Assembly: GCF_001908375.1 (NCBI RefSeq)
Contig: NZ_CP017241.1
Coordinates: 1,491,001-1,555,000, forward strand
Length of the DNA stretch: 64,000 nt
Direction: 5' to 3'
Source of the DNA: Rhizobium etli 8C-3
Lineage (GTDB): Bacteria; Pseudomonadota; Alphaproteobacteria; Rhizobiales; Rhizobiaceae
The notes beneath the pieces are model-generated. The model did no database searches. It was not told where the DNA came from and was given only the letters and a program-made list of their open reading frames with translations. Below are positions 10,127 through 19,209 of the stretch, piece after piece; the stretch's first letter is position 1, and every line of letters begins with the position of its first letter. Position numbers and translations under genes: made by a program.

Positions 10127-11434
10127 ATGGCAGATGCGGCGGTGGACCAGCGGGGTTCGAAATCCGGCTTCGGTCCGGCGGTCAGGCCATTTTCCGCTTT
10201 CGAACGGCTTGTAGCGTGGCGTTATCTGCGCGCCCGCCGCAAGGAGGCCTTCATCTCGGTCATCGCCGGCTTTTCCTTCGTCGGCATCATGCTGGGCGTC
10301 GCGACGCTGATCATCGTCATGGCGGTCATGAACGGTTTCCGCACCGAGCTGATCTCGCGCATCCTCGGCATCAACGGCCATATGATCGTGCAGCCGGTTG
10401 ACGGACCTTTCACGGATTATGCGGCATTGACCGACAGGTTTTCGGCGGTGCCCGGCATCAGGATGGCGCTGCCGTTGGTCGAGGGCCAGACGCTGGCGTC
10501 GGGCCAGGCCGGTGCTGGAACCGGTGCCCTGGTGCGCGGCATCCGCGCCGACGATCTGACCAAGCTCAAGACGGTTTCCGACAACATCAAATCGGGAGAC
10601 CTTGTCGGATTCGCTTCGGGGCAGGGCGTTCTTGTCGGTTCGCGCATGGCGGAGCAGCTCGGTCTGCAGGCCGGCGATACCATCACGCTCATTTCACCGG
10701 AAGGCGACGTGACGCCGATGGGCATCAATCCGCGCGTCAAATCCTACACGGTCTCCGGCATCTTCGAGATCGGGATGTCGGAATATGACGCGGCGATCAT
10801 CTATATGCCGCTTGAAGAGGCGCAGCTCTATTTCAATGCCGAGGGCCTCGTTCAGTCGATCGAGCTCTTCGCCAACAACCCCGACGATATCGACAATCTC
10901 CGTCCAAAGGTGGAGGAAGCGGCAGGCCGTCAGATCGCTATCACTGATTGGCGACAGCGCAACCAGACCTTCTTCTCCGCCCTGCAGGTGGAGCGCAATG
11001 TGATGTTCATGATCTTGACGCTGATCGTTCTGGTCGCGGCGCTGAACATCATTTCCGGCCTGATCATGCTGGTGAAGGACAAGGGCAGCGATATCGCCAT
11101 CTTGCGCACCATGGGAGCGACCTCCGGCGCCATCATGCGCATCTTCTTCATGACCGGTGCTGCGATCGGCATCGTCGGCACTATTGCCGGCGTGCTGCTC
11201 GGCGTCGTCGTCTGCATCAACATCGAATCGATCCGGCAGTTCTTCTCCTGGGTCACGGGCACCGTGCTCTTCAATCCGCAACTCTATTTCCTCAGTCAGC
11301 TGCCGGCCGAGATGAGTCTCGGTGAGACGGTCTCTGTCGTCGTCATGGCGCTGGCGCTGTCTTTTCTCGCGACCATTTTCCCCGCCTGGCGGGCCTCGCG
11401 GCTCGATCCGGTGCAGGCGCTCCGCTACGAATAA
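10127..11434 (+). CDS. lolC: Lipoprotein-releasing ABC transporter permease (LolC/LolE)
   Basis: This is the inner-membrane permease of the Lol system, which extracts lipoproteins for transfer to the outer membrane. The 435 residues have the FtsX/MacB-like permease layout. One N-terminal membrane segment (around AGFSFVGIMLGVATLIIVMA) is followed by a large periplasmic domain of about 210 residues. Three C-terminal membrane segments with LIMLVKDKGSDIAILRTMGA between them complete it. GGAGG stands a few bases before the ATG at 10127. Only one permease gene is present, as in most alphaproteobacteria, so it may act as a homodimer with LolD. lolD follows immediately. Confidence 0.93.
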   Translation: MADAAVDQRGSKSGFGPAVRPFSAFERLVAWRYLRARRKEAFISVIAGFSFVGIMLGVATLIIVMAVMNGFRTELISRILGINGHMIVQPVDGPFTDYAALTDRFSAVPGIRMALPLVEGQTLASGQAGAGTGALVRGIRADDLTKLKTVSDNIKSGDLVGFASGQGVLVGSRMAEQLGLQAGDTITLISPEGDVTPMGINPRVKSYTVSGIFEIGMSEYDAAIIYMPLEEAQLYFNAEGLVQSIELFANNPDDIDNLRPKVEEAAGRQIAITDWRQRNQTFFSALQVERNVMFMILTLIVLVAALNIISGLIMLVKDKGSDIAILRTMGATSGAIMRIFFMTGAAIGIVGTIAGVLLGVVVCINIESIRQFFSWVTGTVLFNPQLYFLSQLPAEMSLGETVSVVVMALALSFLATIFPAWRASRLDPVQALRYE

Positions 11435-11449
11435 GGAATGCTGATTTCA

Positions 11450-12133
11450 ATGAAACGGAACGTCGTTCTCAAGCTTTCGGGGGTCGAGCGTCACTATGGC
11501 CAGGGCGATACCGTGCTCACCATTCTGAAGGGGGCAGATTTTACCCTTCACAGCGGCGAGATCGTCGCGTTGGTCGCTCCTTCGGGCACCGGCAAGTCGA
11601 CACTGCTGCATGTCGCGGGCCTCCTTGAGCACCCAGACGGCGGCGAAGTCATTGTCAATGGTCAAGTCTGCGAAGGGCTGAGCGACGACAAGCGCACCGC
11701 AATCCGCCGCAGCGAGATTGGCTTCGTCTACCAGTTCCACCATCTGCTCCCGGAGTTTACGGCCCTCGAGAACATCATGATGCCGCAGATGATCGCCGGA
11801 CTGCCGCGAAAGGAGGCCGGCGAACGTGCAAAGCAGCTGCTCGACTACATGCGTATTGGCCATCGCGCCAGCCATCGTCCCGGCGAGCTTTCGGGCGGCG
11901 AGCAGCAGCGGGTCGCGATTGCGCGCGCAGTTGCCAATGCGCCGACCGTGCTTCTGGCCGACGAGCCGACCGGGAACCTCGATCCCGAGACCGCAAGCTA
12001 CGTGTTCGATGCGCTGGAGGCGCTCGTCCGCCAGTCAGGACTTGCAGCGCTGATCGCCACTCATAACCACGAGCTCGCCGGCCGCATGGACCGTCGCGTG
12101 ACGATCAGCGACGGTAGGGTTGTCGAGTTCTGA
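11450..12133 (+). CDS. lolD: Lipoprotein-releasing ABC transporter ATP-binding protein
   Basis: This is the ATPase that powers LolC. The Walker A motif APSGTGKST is near residue 43, the signature [14 protein letters not shown] near 147, Walker B LLADEPTG near 168, and an H-loop histidine lies in ATHNHEL. I prefer the ATG at 11450 ([11 protein letters not shown]). An in-frame ATG at 11438 has its only SD-like bases, AAGGA, directly abutting it. The gene begins right after lolC. It ends at 12133 so that its TGA directly abuts the reverse-strand stop of the next gene, and the two stops together read TGATCA. Confidence 0.95.
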   Translation: MKRNVVLKLSGVERHYGQGDTVLTILKGADFTLHSGEIVALVAPSGTGKSTLLHVAGLLEHPDGGEVIVNGQVCEGLSDDKRTAIRRSEIGFVYQFHHLLPEFTALENIMMPQMIAGLPRKEAGERAKQLLDYMRIGHRASHRPGELSGGEQQRVAIARAVANAPTVLLADEPTGNLDPETASYVFDALEALVRQSGLAALIATHNHELAGRMDRRVTISDGRVVEF

Positions 12134-12598
12134 TCAGCAGCGGACGAGGCCGCCTCGGTAGTCCAGCTCGTAAGCTCTCCGCTCTTCAACGATGATGATT
12201 TCCCGTCCGCTGAAGTGATCGCAATCGCCAATGCTGTGGTCGGCATAAAAGCCGAAGGGATGCTCGAATTCCATGCCGCCCAGGAAGCGCCCGTATTCGG
12301 CATACATAGTCGAAAGCGCCGCTTTGATGACGGCGCCTGCCTTGTCCCCATCGATCAGGGCCGGCTCGACGATGCGGCCGAAATAGTTCATTACCCAGAC
12401 CGGCTCGCCGCCCAGCCAAACGACTTCTTGACCGGCAAAATCCGTTCCGCCGAAATAGCTGTCGAGATAGCGCCAGTCTTCGCGCTCGTAGCCTATGTCG
12501 TGCGATCCGCTGCGGCAGCCGCCCAATTTTTTCCCGCCGCCGACATAGGTATTGGCCTTCGCTTCGACGATGAAGTGGTTCAATGCAGCAAGATTCAT
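12134..12598 (-). CDS. DUF5680 domain protein
   Basis: This is a 154-residue soluble protein of unknown function. It has the pattern I associate with DUF5680: an N-terminal LNHFIVEAKANTYVGGG, then RSGSHDIGYEREDWRYLDS, YFGGTDFAGQEVVW and a C-terminal ELDYRGGLVR. No catalytic motif is obvious. I start it at the ATG at 12598; longer in-frame extensions are rich in serine and arginine and look non-coding. It is convergent with lolD with no bases between the stops. The sequence gives no functional link to its neighbours. Confidence 0.75.
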   Translation of the reverse strand: MNLAALNHFIVEAKANTYVGGGKKLGGCRSGSHDIGYEREDWRYLDSYFGGTDFAGQEVVWLGGEPVWVMNYFGRIVEPALIDGDKAGAVIKAALSTMYAEYGRFLGGMEFEHPFGFYADHSIGDCDHFSGREIIIVEERRAYELDYRGGLVRC

Positions 12599-12840
12599 GG
12601 CTTTCGGCCTCCCGCGCTGAAGCTCTCTGAAAAACGTATGGCTGTAAAGAACAAAATGAGAACTTGCGACGAATGACCGCAATTCGACCGACCGCTTCAC
12701 CGATCGCGTGGTGCTCGTTCTACTGGAACTTGCCGGCAGGAGAACCGTCGGCATTGTCGGCAGCCGATGCCGCTTAGAAACGAGGCGATGACGTTAATTC
12801 TCGTGCCGCCCCGCCGTTAACCATGCGGAAACGATTCCTG

Positions 12841-12869
12841 TTGACAACGGAACAATAGCGGAACAAATT
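12841..12869 (+). promoter_or_regulatory. Possible promoter upstream of the 28-residue peptide gene
   Basis: A perfect TTGACA lies at 12841-12846. The bases 17-18 further on (CAAATT) are only a weak -10, so the promoter is tentative. It would place the start of transcription about 20 bases before the strong ribosome-binding site of the small gene at 12898. Confidence 0.3.
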
Positions 12870-12897
12870 GGAAACATAACGAGTAAAGGAGAGCCAG

Positions 12898-12984
12898 ATG
12901 ACTGACATGATCCGTGATATCGCAGCATTCACCTCCATTGCGATGTTCGTTGCCAGCTTTTCATTGATCCTCATGGCAATGTAA
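12898..12984 (+). CDS. 28-residue hydrophobic peptide (small membrane protein)
   Basis: This very short gene has an excellent ribosome-binding site (AAAGGAGAG, six bases before the ATG). It encodes MTDMIRDIAAF followed by a hydrophobic run, SIAMFVASFSLILMAM, long enough for a single membrane span. A perfect 10-bp hairpin follows 7 bases after the stop and a TTGACA element precedes it, so it looks like a self-contained transcription unit. I do not recognise the family and propose no function beyond a small membrane peptide. Confidence 0.6.
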   Translation: MTDMIRDIAAFTSIAMFVASFSLILMAM

Positions 12985-12991
12985 TTTTTCA

Positions 12992-13020
12992 GGGGACCGC
13001 ATCGCATTCTTGCGGTCCCC
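12992..13020 (+). terminator. Strong hairpin after the small peptide gene
   Basis: A perfect 10-base inverted repeat (GGGGACCGCA / TGCGGTCCCC) encloses a 9-base loop. No T-run follows on either strand, so it may protect the mRNA end or terminate weakly rather than act as a textbook terminator. Confidence 0.5.
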
Positions 13021-13101
13021 ACAAGGGGCTGCTTCTGGACATCGCTTTCATCAACACCGACAATGCAAACCGATTCATTCGGGCTATTGGAAGGGTATGA
13101 G

Positions 13102-16100
13102 ATGGCGGATGCGGAGAGCGGCTTCGTCGGTGGTACGCCGGGTTTCGTGCATCTGCGTGTCCACTCGGCCTATTCGCTCCTTGAAGGGGCGCTGCCGCTG
13201 AAGAAGATCCTTTACAAGGCAACCGGCGATAGCCAGCCGGCGATCGCCATCACAGACACCAACAACCTGTTCGTCGCCCTCGAATTCTCGCAAAAGGCGA
13301 TGGAGGAGGGGTTGCAGCCGATCATCGGCTGCCAGCTGTCGATCGATATGGACGACCTGGAGACAGAAAGGCGCGGCGGCCAGCAGGGTCTGCCCAAGCT
13401 GCCTTCGATCGTCGTGCTCGCCGCGACCGCGGCTGGCTACGAGCGGCTCGTCGATCTCGTCAGCCGCGCTTATCTCGGCGGCGACGACAACCAGGCTGTC
13501 CATATCAGGGCCAACTGGCTGGAAGAGGCGGGAACCGAAGGGTTGATCGCGCTGACGGGTGCGCTTGGCGGTCCCGTCGATATGGCACTGAAGCAGGGGC
13601 ATTCCGCACAGGCGCAAACCCGGTTGCTTGCCCTGAAGCACCTCTTTCCAGACCGGCTATATGTCGAATTGCAGCGCCACGGAACCTATGACAAGCGCCA
13701 TGAACAGAGGGTCGTGGGGCTTGCATATGAGCACGATCTTCCGCTGGTGGCGACGAACGAGGCGTTTTTCCCGACGCGTGACGACTATGATGCCCACGAT
13801 GCCCTGATGGCCGTTGCCCATAACGCCATCGTCTCGGACGACAGCCGCTTCCGCCTGACGCCGGACCACTATTTGAAGAGCCGCGCCGAGATGGCGAAGC
13901 TCTTTGTCGATCTGCCCGAAGCGCTGCAAAACACGGTGGAGATCGCCCGGCGCTGCTCCTTCGTACTGAAGACCCGCAAACCCATCCTGCCGCGCTTTAC
14001 CGGTGCCACCGACGATCCCGAGGAGGCGGAACGCGCCGAAGCGCTGGAGCTCCGCCGGCAGGCGGAGGAGGGGCTCGACATGCGCCTTTCGACACTCGGC
14101 ATGTCGCCCGGCTATGAGGAGAAGGATTACCGTGAACGGCTGGAATTCGAACTCAGCGTCATCGAGCGCATGCGGTTTCCGGGCTACTTCCTGATCGTTG
14201 CGGACTTCATCAAATGGGCAAAGCAGCATGATATCCCGGTTGGCCCCGGCCGCGGTTCCGGTGCAGGCTCGCTGGTTGCTTATGCGCTGACGATCACCGA
14301 CGTCGACCCGCTGCGCTTTTCGCTGCTCTTCGAACGCTTCCTCAATCCCGAACGCGTCTCGATGCCCGACTTCGATATCGACTTCTGCCAGGATCGTCGC
14401 GAAGAGGTGATCCGCTACGTGCAGCAGAAGTACGGCCGCGCGCAGGTGGCGCAGATCATCACCTTCGGGTCGCTGCAGGCGCGCGCTGCCCTGCGCGACG
14501 TTGGCCGTGTGCTGGAAATGCCTTATGGCCAGGTCGACAAGATCTGTAAGCTGGTACCGAACAACCCGGCCAATCCGACGCCGCTCTCCAAGGCGATCGA
14601 GGAGGAGCCGAAGCTTCAGGAGGAGGCGGCGAAGGAGCCCGTGGTGGCGCGCCTGCTCGATATCGCCCAGAAGATCGAGGGCCTCTACCGCCACGCCTCG
14701 ACGCACGCCGCCGGCATCGTCATCGGCGACCGCCCGCTTTCGAAGCTGGTTCCGATGTATCGCGACCCGCGCTCCGACATGCCGGTTACCCAGTTCAACA
14801 TGAAGTGGGTCGAGCAGGCCGGCCTTGTTAAATTCGACTTCCTCGGCCTGAAAACGCTGACGGTACTGAAGGTCGCGGTCGATTTCGTCGCCAAGCGCGG
14901 TATCAAGGTGGACCTCGCCGCGATCCCGCTCGATGACAAGAAAACCTACGAGATGCTCTCGCGCGGCGAAACGGTCGGCGTGTTCCAGGTGGAAAGTGCC
15001 GGCATGCGCAAGGCGTTGATCGGCATGAAGCCGGACTGCATCGAGGACATCATCGCCCTCGTCGCGCTTTATCGACCGGGCCCGATGGAAAACATCCCGA
15101 CCTACAATGCCCGCAAGCATGGGGACGAAGAGATCGAGTCGATCCATCCGAAGATCGATCACCTGCTCAAGGAGACACAGGGCGTCATCGTCTATCAGGA
15201 ACAGGTGATGCAGATCGCCCAGGTCCTGTCCGGCTATTCGCTCGGCGAAGCCGATCTTCTGCGCCGCGCCATGGGCAAGAAGATCAAGGCGGAAATGGAC
15301 CAGCAGCGTGAACGCTTTGTCGACGGCGCCATCAAGAACGGCGTGTCGAAGCCGCAAGCCGATAATATCTTCGAATTGCTGGCAAAGTTCGCAAACTACG
15401 GCTTCAACAAGTCGCACGCTGCCGCCTACGCTATCGTTTCATATCAGACTGCCTATATGAAGGCGCATTACCCGGTCGAGTTCCTGGCCGCGTCGATGAC
15501 GCTCGATATGTCGAACACCGATAAGGTCAACGATTTCCGGCAGGATGCCAAGCGCCTCGCCATCGAGGTCATTCCACCCTCGGTTCAAAGCTCGTTCCGA
15601 CAATTTGAAACCGGCGACAACCGCATTTACTACGCATTGGCGGCGCTGAAGGGCGTCGGCGAAAATGCCGTCGATCACATTGTCGACGTGCGCGGCGACA
15701 AGTCTTTTGCGAGCATCGAAGACTTCTGCCTGCGCATCGATCCGCGCCAGGTCAACCGGCGCGTGCTGGAAAGCCTGATCTATGCCGGCGCCTTCGACTG
15801 CTTCGGCCAGGATCGCGCTCAGCTCGCAGCCGGCCTTGATCGCATTTTGGGCTATGCCCAGCGCGCGCAGGAAAATAAGCTGAGCGGCCAGTCGGATATC
15901 TTCGGCGGCGCGCTATCGTCCGGGCCGGAGAAAATCGCGCTGCCGCCGTTTTCGCCCTGGCTCGCTTCCGAGCGGCTGCTCAAGGAGTTCCAGGTGCTGG
16001 GCTTCTACCTGACGGCGCATCCGCTAGACAGCTACAACAACATCCTGCAGAAGATGCGGGTGCAGACCTTTGCGGATTTCTCCGCTGCCGTGAAACAGGG

Positions 16101-16584
16101 CGCAACCAATGCCCGGCTTGCCGGAACGGTCATTTCGAAGCAGGAGCGCAAGACGCGCACCGGCAACAAGATGGGCATCATCGTCTTTTCGGATTCGTCG
16201 GGCCAGTTCGAAGCCGTGCTGTTCTCCGAAATGCTCAACCAGTACCGCGACGTGCTGGAACCCGGGAAGTCCTTTGTGCTAACCGCCACCGGCGAGGAGC
16301 GGCCGGAGGGCGTCGGTCTGCGCCTGCAGACGATCCAGTCTCTGGAGGAGAAGTCGCTCCAAATGCAGAAGTCGCTGCGCGTTTATGTCCGCGATTCCGG
16401 TCCTTTGCGCTCCGTTGCGGCGCACCTGAACGCCAAGGGTGACGGCCTCGTTTCCTTCATCGTCATCAAGGAGGACGGCAAGCGCGAGGTCGAGGTCGAA
16501 TTGCCGCAAAAATACCGCATCACACCGGAAATCGCCGCCGCATTGCGCGCTGCCCCCGGCATTGTCGATGTCGAGCTTGTCTAG
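13102..16584 (+). CDS. dnaE: DNA polymerase III subunit alpha
   Basis: This is the catalytic subunit of the chromosomal replicase, about 1160 residues, normal for DnaE1. An N-terminal PHP domain begins FVHLRVHSAYSLLEGALPLK. The palm motif GPGRGSGAGSLVAYAL lies near residue 380. The catalytic aspartates are in MPDFDIDFCQDRR near 420, and FANYGFNKSHAAAYAIVSYQ near 770 is also typical. The C-terminal region has the helix-hairpin-helix and an OB-fold (LAGTVISKQERKTRTGNKMG). I start at the ATG at 13102 because GAAGGG stands about seven bases upstream; an ATG at 13063 is in frame but lacks such a site. The next gene is convergent. Confidence 0.96.
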   Translation: MADAESGFVGGTPGFVHLRVHSAYSLLEGALPLKKILYKATGDSQPAIAITDTNNLFVALEFSQKAMEEGLQPIIGCQLSIDMDDLETERRGGQQGLPKLPSIVVLAATAAGYERLVDLVSRAYLGGDDNQAVHIRANWLEEAGTEGLIALTGALGGPVDMALKQGHSAQAQTRLLALKHLFPDRLYVELQRHGTYDKRHEQRVVGLAYEHDLPLVATNEAFFPTRDDYDAHDALMAVAHNAIVSDDSRFRLTPDHYLKSRAEMAKLFVDLPEALQNTVEIARRCSFVLKTRKPILPRFTGATDDPEEAERAEALELRRQAEEGLDMRLSTLGMSPGYEEKDYRERLEFELSVIERMRFPGYFLIVADFIKWAKQHDIPVGPGRGSGAGSLVAYALTITDVDPLRFSLLFERFLNPERVSMPDFDIDFCQDRREEVIRYVQQKYGRAQVAQIITFGSLQARAALRDVGRVLEMPYGQVDKICKLVPNNPANPTPLSKAIEEEPKLQEEAAKEPVVARLLDIAQKIEGLYRHASTHAAGIVIGDRPLSKLVPMYRDPRSDMPVTQFNMKWVEQAGLVKFDFLGLKTLTVLKVAVDFVAKRGIKVDLAAIPLDDKKTYEMLSRGETVGVFQVESAGMRKALIGMKPDCIEDIIALVALYRPGPMENIPTYNARKHGDEEIESIHPKIDHLLKETQGVIVYQEQVMQIAQVLSGYSLGEADLLRRAMGKKIKAEMDQQRERFVDGAIKNGVSKPQADNIFELLAKFANYGFNKSHAAAYAIVSYQTAYMKAHYPVEFLAASMTLDMSNTDKVNDFRQDAKRLAIEVIPPSVQSSFRQFETGDNRIYYALAALKGVGENAVDHIVDVRGDKSFASIEDFCLRIDPRQVNRRVLESLIYAGAFDCFGQDRAQLAAGLDRILGYAQRAQENKLSGQSDIFGGALSSGPEKIALPPFSPWLASERLLKEFQVLGFYLTAHPLDSYNNILQKMRVQTFADFSAAVKQGATNARLAGTVISKQERKTRTGNKMGIIVFSDSSGQFEAVLFSEMLNQYRDVLEPGKSFVLTATGEERPEGVGLRLQTIQSLEEKSLQMQKSLRVYVRDSGPLRSVAAHLNAKGDGLVSFIVIKEDGKREVEVELPQKYRITPEIAAALRAAPGIVDVELV

Positions 16585-16621
16585 GTCATGAACTGCAAGG
16601 CCGGCAGCCGCTGAACCAGAA

Positions 16622-17140
16622 TCAGAAAACGCCCCGTTCCTGAAGAAAGGCTTTTGCGATCTGCTCTGCGAGCCGTGCCATCTCGTCGGCGGGAATCTTC
16701 AGCACGCCATGCTCGACCATCAGCGCGTGGTACTGCTGCTCTTCGAGTGGTAGGCCTGACGGCAGAGGAACCACATGGAAATGGAGATGGCTGTTGGCTT
16801 GCCGGCTTCCGAGTGAAAGAACGTAGATTCTTTCAGCCTCGAATGTGTTTTTCAGCGCCCGAGACAAGTGGTGAACATGCCGTTGCAGTCGAAGGTATTC
16901 TTCGGTGGAGAGATCCCCGGCCAAGTCCTCGCGGTGTTTCCTTGGGGAAACAATGCAGTATCCGGGCAGCGTTGGATACTTGCTGAGAAAGATGATCGTC
17001 TCCTCATCCTCGAAAATGCGATGATGGAAGAATGCAGGATCTCCGCCCACCAGCCCGCAGATAAAGCAGGGCCTTGTCTCTATGTCGCGCAGGTAGGCAT
17101 CGAGATTGAACGGCTGGCGTTTGCTCATGCTGAACATCAT
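16622..17140 (-). CDS. HIT family protein
   Basis: This histidine-triad nucleotide hydrolase or transferase-like protein has 172 residues. The HIT motif is clear as SHLHFHVVPLP, and an N-terminal CFICG resembles the zinc-binding start of GalT-like HIT proteins. It also has PTLPGYCIVSPRKHREDLAG. Three nearby methionines (17140, 17137, 17128) could be the start, and none has a strong Shine-Dalgarno site. The natural substrate cannot be read from the sequence. It is convergent with dnaE and in the same orientation as the two genes downstream of it. Confidence 0.85.
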   Translation of the reverse strand: MMFSMSKRQPFNLDAYLRDIETRPCFICGLVGGDPAFFHHRIFEDEETIIFLSKYPTLPGYCIVSPRKHREDLAGDLSTEEYLRLQRHVHHLSRALKNTFEAERIYVLSLGSRQANSHLHFHVVPLPSGLPLEEQQYHALMVEHGVLKIPADEMARLAEQIAKAFLQERGVF

Positions 17141-17172
17141 CGAAACGTTAAATCAAATACGCGCGCTTCCGT

Positions 17173-17643
17173 TCAATTTTGGACGAAGGTTGTCTTGAGC
17201 GCCTTGGCAGCATCCTGGGCGTGGTCTCGGCGGTCAATGAAGTTGCGTGCCCGAGGGATCGGGTCGTGCAGATACTGATCGGGGCCGAGCATCTTGCGCC
17301 GATTTAGCTCGACCGTGCTGAGCGGATCGAAATCGACCCCCACGATTGCGTAACCCCACCCGGGGTTATGAGATGCCCACCCCTTCCGATGGTGTTCCAG
17401 AAGCCGTTCGCGCCCGCAATAACCGTGATGATCGAAGGCGATGATGCCGTTCGTCACATACATATGAGCTCCTGCAAAACCCTCGTTCGGAATGATCCGC
17501 TCAGCATGGAAATCTTCGAGCGGCGGACGCCGAAGGAAGACACCGGCGAGGATGTGGCAGGCGCCATAGCCAAAAAAGATCCGGTCCGGCAGCGCCCACC
17601 GTTTTTCAGGATTCTTCTTGATGCCGTGTTTCAGGACGTACAT
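17173..17643 (-). CDS. Conserved-looking hypothetical protein
   Basis: This 156-residue protein is one I do not recognise. It begins MYVLKHGIKKNPEKRWALPD and has no signal peptide or membrane span. It is rich in histidine, cysteine and aromatic residues, with blocks such as FFGYGACHILAGVFL, GAHMYVTNGIIAFDHHGYCG and HHRKGWASHNPGWGYAIVGV. The clustered His/Cys residues could bind metal or form an active site, but this is inference. It lies between the HIT gene and the L,D-transpeptidase on the same strand, and its base composition is somewhat less GC-rich than its neighbours. Confidence 0.6.
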   Translation of the reverse strand: MYVLKHGIKKNPEKRWALPDRIFFGYGACHILAGVFLRRPPLEDFHAERIIPNEGFAGAHMYVTNGIIAFDHHGYCGRERLLEHHRKGWASHNPGWGYAIVGVDFDPLSTVELNRRKMLGPDQYLHDPIPRARNFIDRRDHAQDAAKALKTTFVQN

Positions 17644-17831
17644 TCGTGAGCATTTCCGTTTTCGATCCGGCCAACCACTTGGTTGATCGAACGTTCCGAA
17701 CGAGACGCTTTATTTGCAACCAGTATGGCATTGTTTGCAACGAGATCGCAACTGGAAGGCAGCGCCGGAACCGACTGCAAAGGCCTGACGGCCACCACGT
17801 CCGTGCCGCCTGCTATCGATGGCTTTGCGCT

Positions 17832-19070
17832 CTAGCGCGTAATGGTGATGAAATCCGTGCCGGCGCCGGTCTCTGGGCCGATGCCGGTGTCGGAAATCGT
17901 CAGCGTCGAGCCTGCCGCCAGCATGCCGTCGATCCGTCGGCGTGTTTCTGCGGGTATCGTGATGCGGTCGAGCGCGTTGGCGATCGGCGTGCCGGTTACG
18001 ATCGAACTCTCGTTGGCGACGATCCCGAGCCGCTTCATTGCTTGCCTGGAGAGATCATTCTTGAGCGTCACGCCGAGCCAGTCGGCCTTGCCGGCCTTGG
18101 CGTCGACGGCGTGCAGCACGAAGAAATGCGCGCCAAGTGCCTGTCGTGCATTGTCGATCGAAACCGGTGCCTCGAAGACCGGCATGAAGTCCTGCCGCAC
18201 CATGATGACGCCGTTCGGCGGCTCGCCTTTGCCGGTCGCAGCGTAAACTTCCCTGAGGAGAGTGTCGCTGACGAGCACCCTGTCATCTTTGAATTGCGCC
18301 GGCCGCAGCGATTTGAAGGTGTTGATCGCCTGAATGGTGGCCGGCCCGACAAGACCGTCAGCTGTACCCGTCGAAAAACCCAGCTGGTTGAGATGGGTCT
18401 GGATGTCGATCACTGTCTCGCGCTGGGTTCGACGGGTAATGAGGATGCGGATCGGATCGGTGTTTTGCGGTGCCGCGACCTGCGCGACAGGCGACGGCGC
18501 GGCGCTGTTCATCGCCAGCTGAACCGGCTCTCCGCCGTACTGGCCGATCGCCGGGCGCAGTTCCGCATCCGAAAGCAGCAGTGGCGGTTCCGGCTGCTCG
18601 GGACGGAAGAGATTTGCATGCGCGATCGGCTCAGGCACCACTTCGGCATCGCTGATGATGACCGGCACGCTGAGATCCGTCATCTTGTAGAGCTGCTTGG
18701 CAAAGGTTGCGGGCATGCGCACGCAGCCGTGAGAGGCCGGATAGCGCGGGACGGAATTCGATTCATGAAGGGCGATGCCGGACCAGGTCAGCCGCTGCAT
18801 CCACGGCATCGGAGCTGCCGAGTAGAGGTTGGACTCGTGGTACTTCTTCTTTTCGAGTATTGAAAAGATACCGTTCGGTGTCGTGTGACCGGCCTTTCCG
18901 GTGGAGACTTTCGAGGTCGCGATCACCTCTGTGCCGTCATAGACGACAAGCGACTGCTTGTCCTTGGATACAAAGATTTGCAAGGTGCGGGCATCCACCG
19001 CAAACGCCGGGTGATGCACGAGCGCGGTCGCCGACAAAAAGCCGAGGCCGAAAACAAAACGCGAGAACAT
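17832..19070 (-). CDS. L,D-transpeptidase (YkuD domain) with peptidoglycan-binding domain
   Basis: This exported enzyme should cross-link peptidoglycan or attach proteins to it by L,D-transpeptidation. A signal peptide (MFSRFVFGLGFLSATALV, then AFA) is followed by the YkuD domain at about residues 25-140. The active-site motif is HESN followed by YPASHGCVRMP, with the catalytic cysteine. Further on, around residues 225-275, a PG_binding_1-like repeat reads DIQTHLNQLGFSTGTADGLV. I prefer the start at 19070 because it places the signal peptide at the N-terminus; an ATG at 19139 would add 23 residues. The order catalytic domain first, binding domain second is less common than the reverse. Confidence 0.88.
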   Translation of the reverse strand: MFSRFVFGLGFLSATALVHHPAFAVDARTLQIFVSKDKQSLVVYDGTEVIATSKVSTGKAGHTTPNGIFSILEKKKYHESNLYSAAPMPWMQRLTWSGIALHESNSVPRYPASHGCVRMPATFAKQLYKMTDLSVPVIISDAEVVPEPIAHANLFRPEQPEPPLLLSDAELRPAIGQYGGEPVQLAMNSAAPSPVAQVAAPQNTDPIRILITRRTQRETVIDIQTHLNQLGFSTGTADGLVGPATIQAINTFKSLRPAQFKDDRVLVSDTLLREVYAATGKGEPPNGVIMVRQDFMPVFEAPVSIDNARQALGAHFFVLHAVDAKAGKADWLGVTLKNDLSRQAMKRLGIVANESSIVTGTPIANALDRITIPAETRRRIDGMLAAGSTLTISDTGIGPETGAGTDFITITR

Positions 19071-19209
19071 GTGAGCCAACCAATACGCAATACTTGCCCG
19101 TAAGATTACGGCACGATTCCTTAAGGAAGGCTTGAGCATCCGTCGTGGGATCGGCGCTCACGCATCGGTGATCTTTGGCCGGCACAGTCGCGTTCTTGCC
19201 ATTGCCGGA

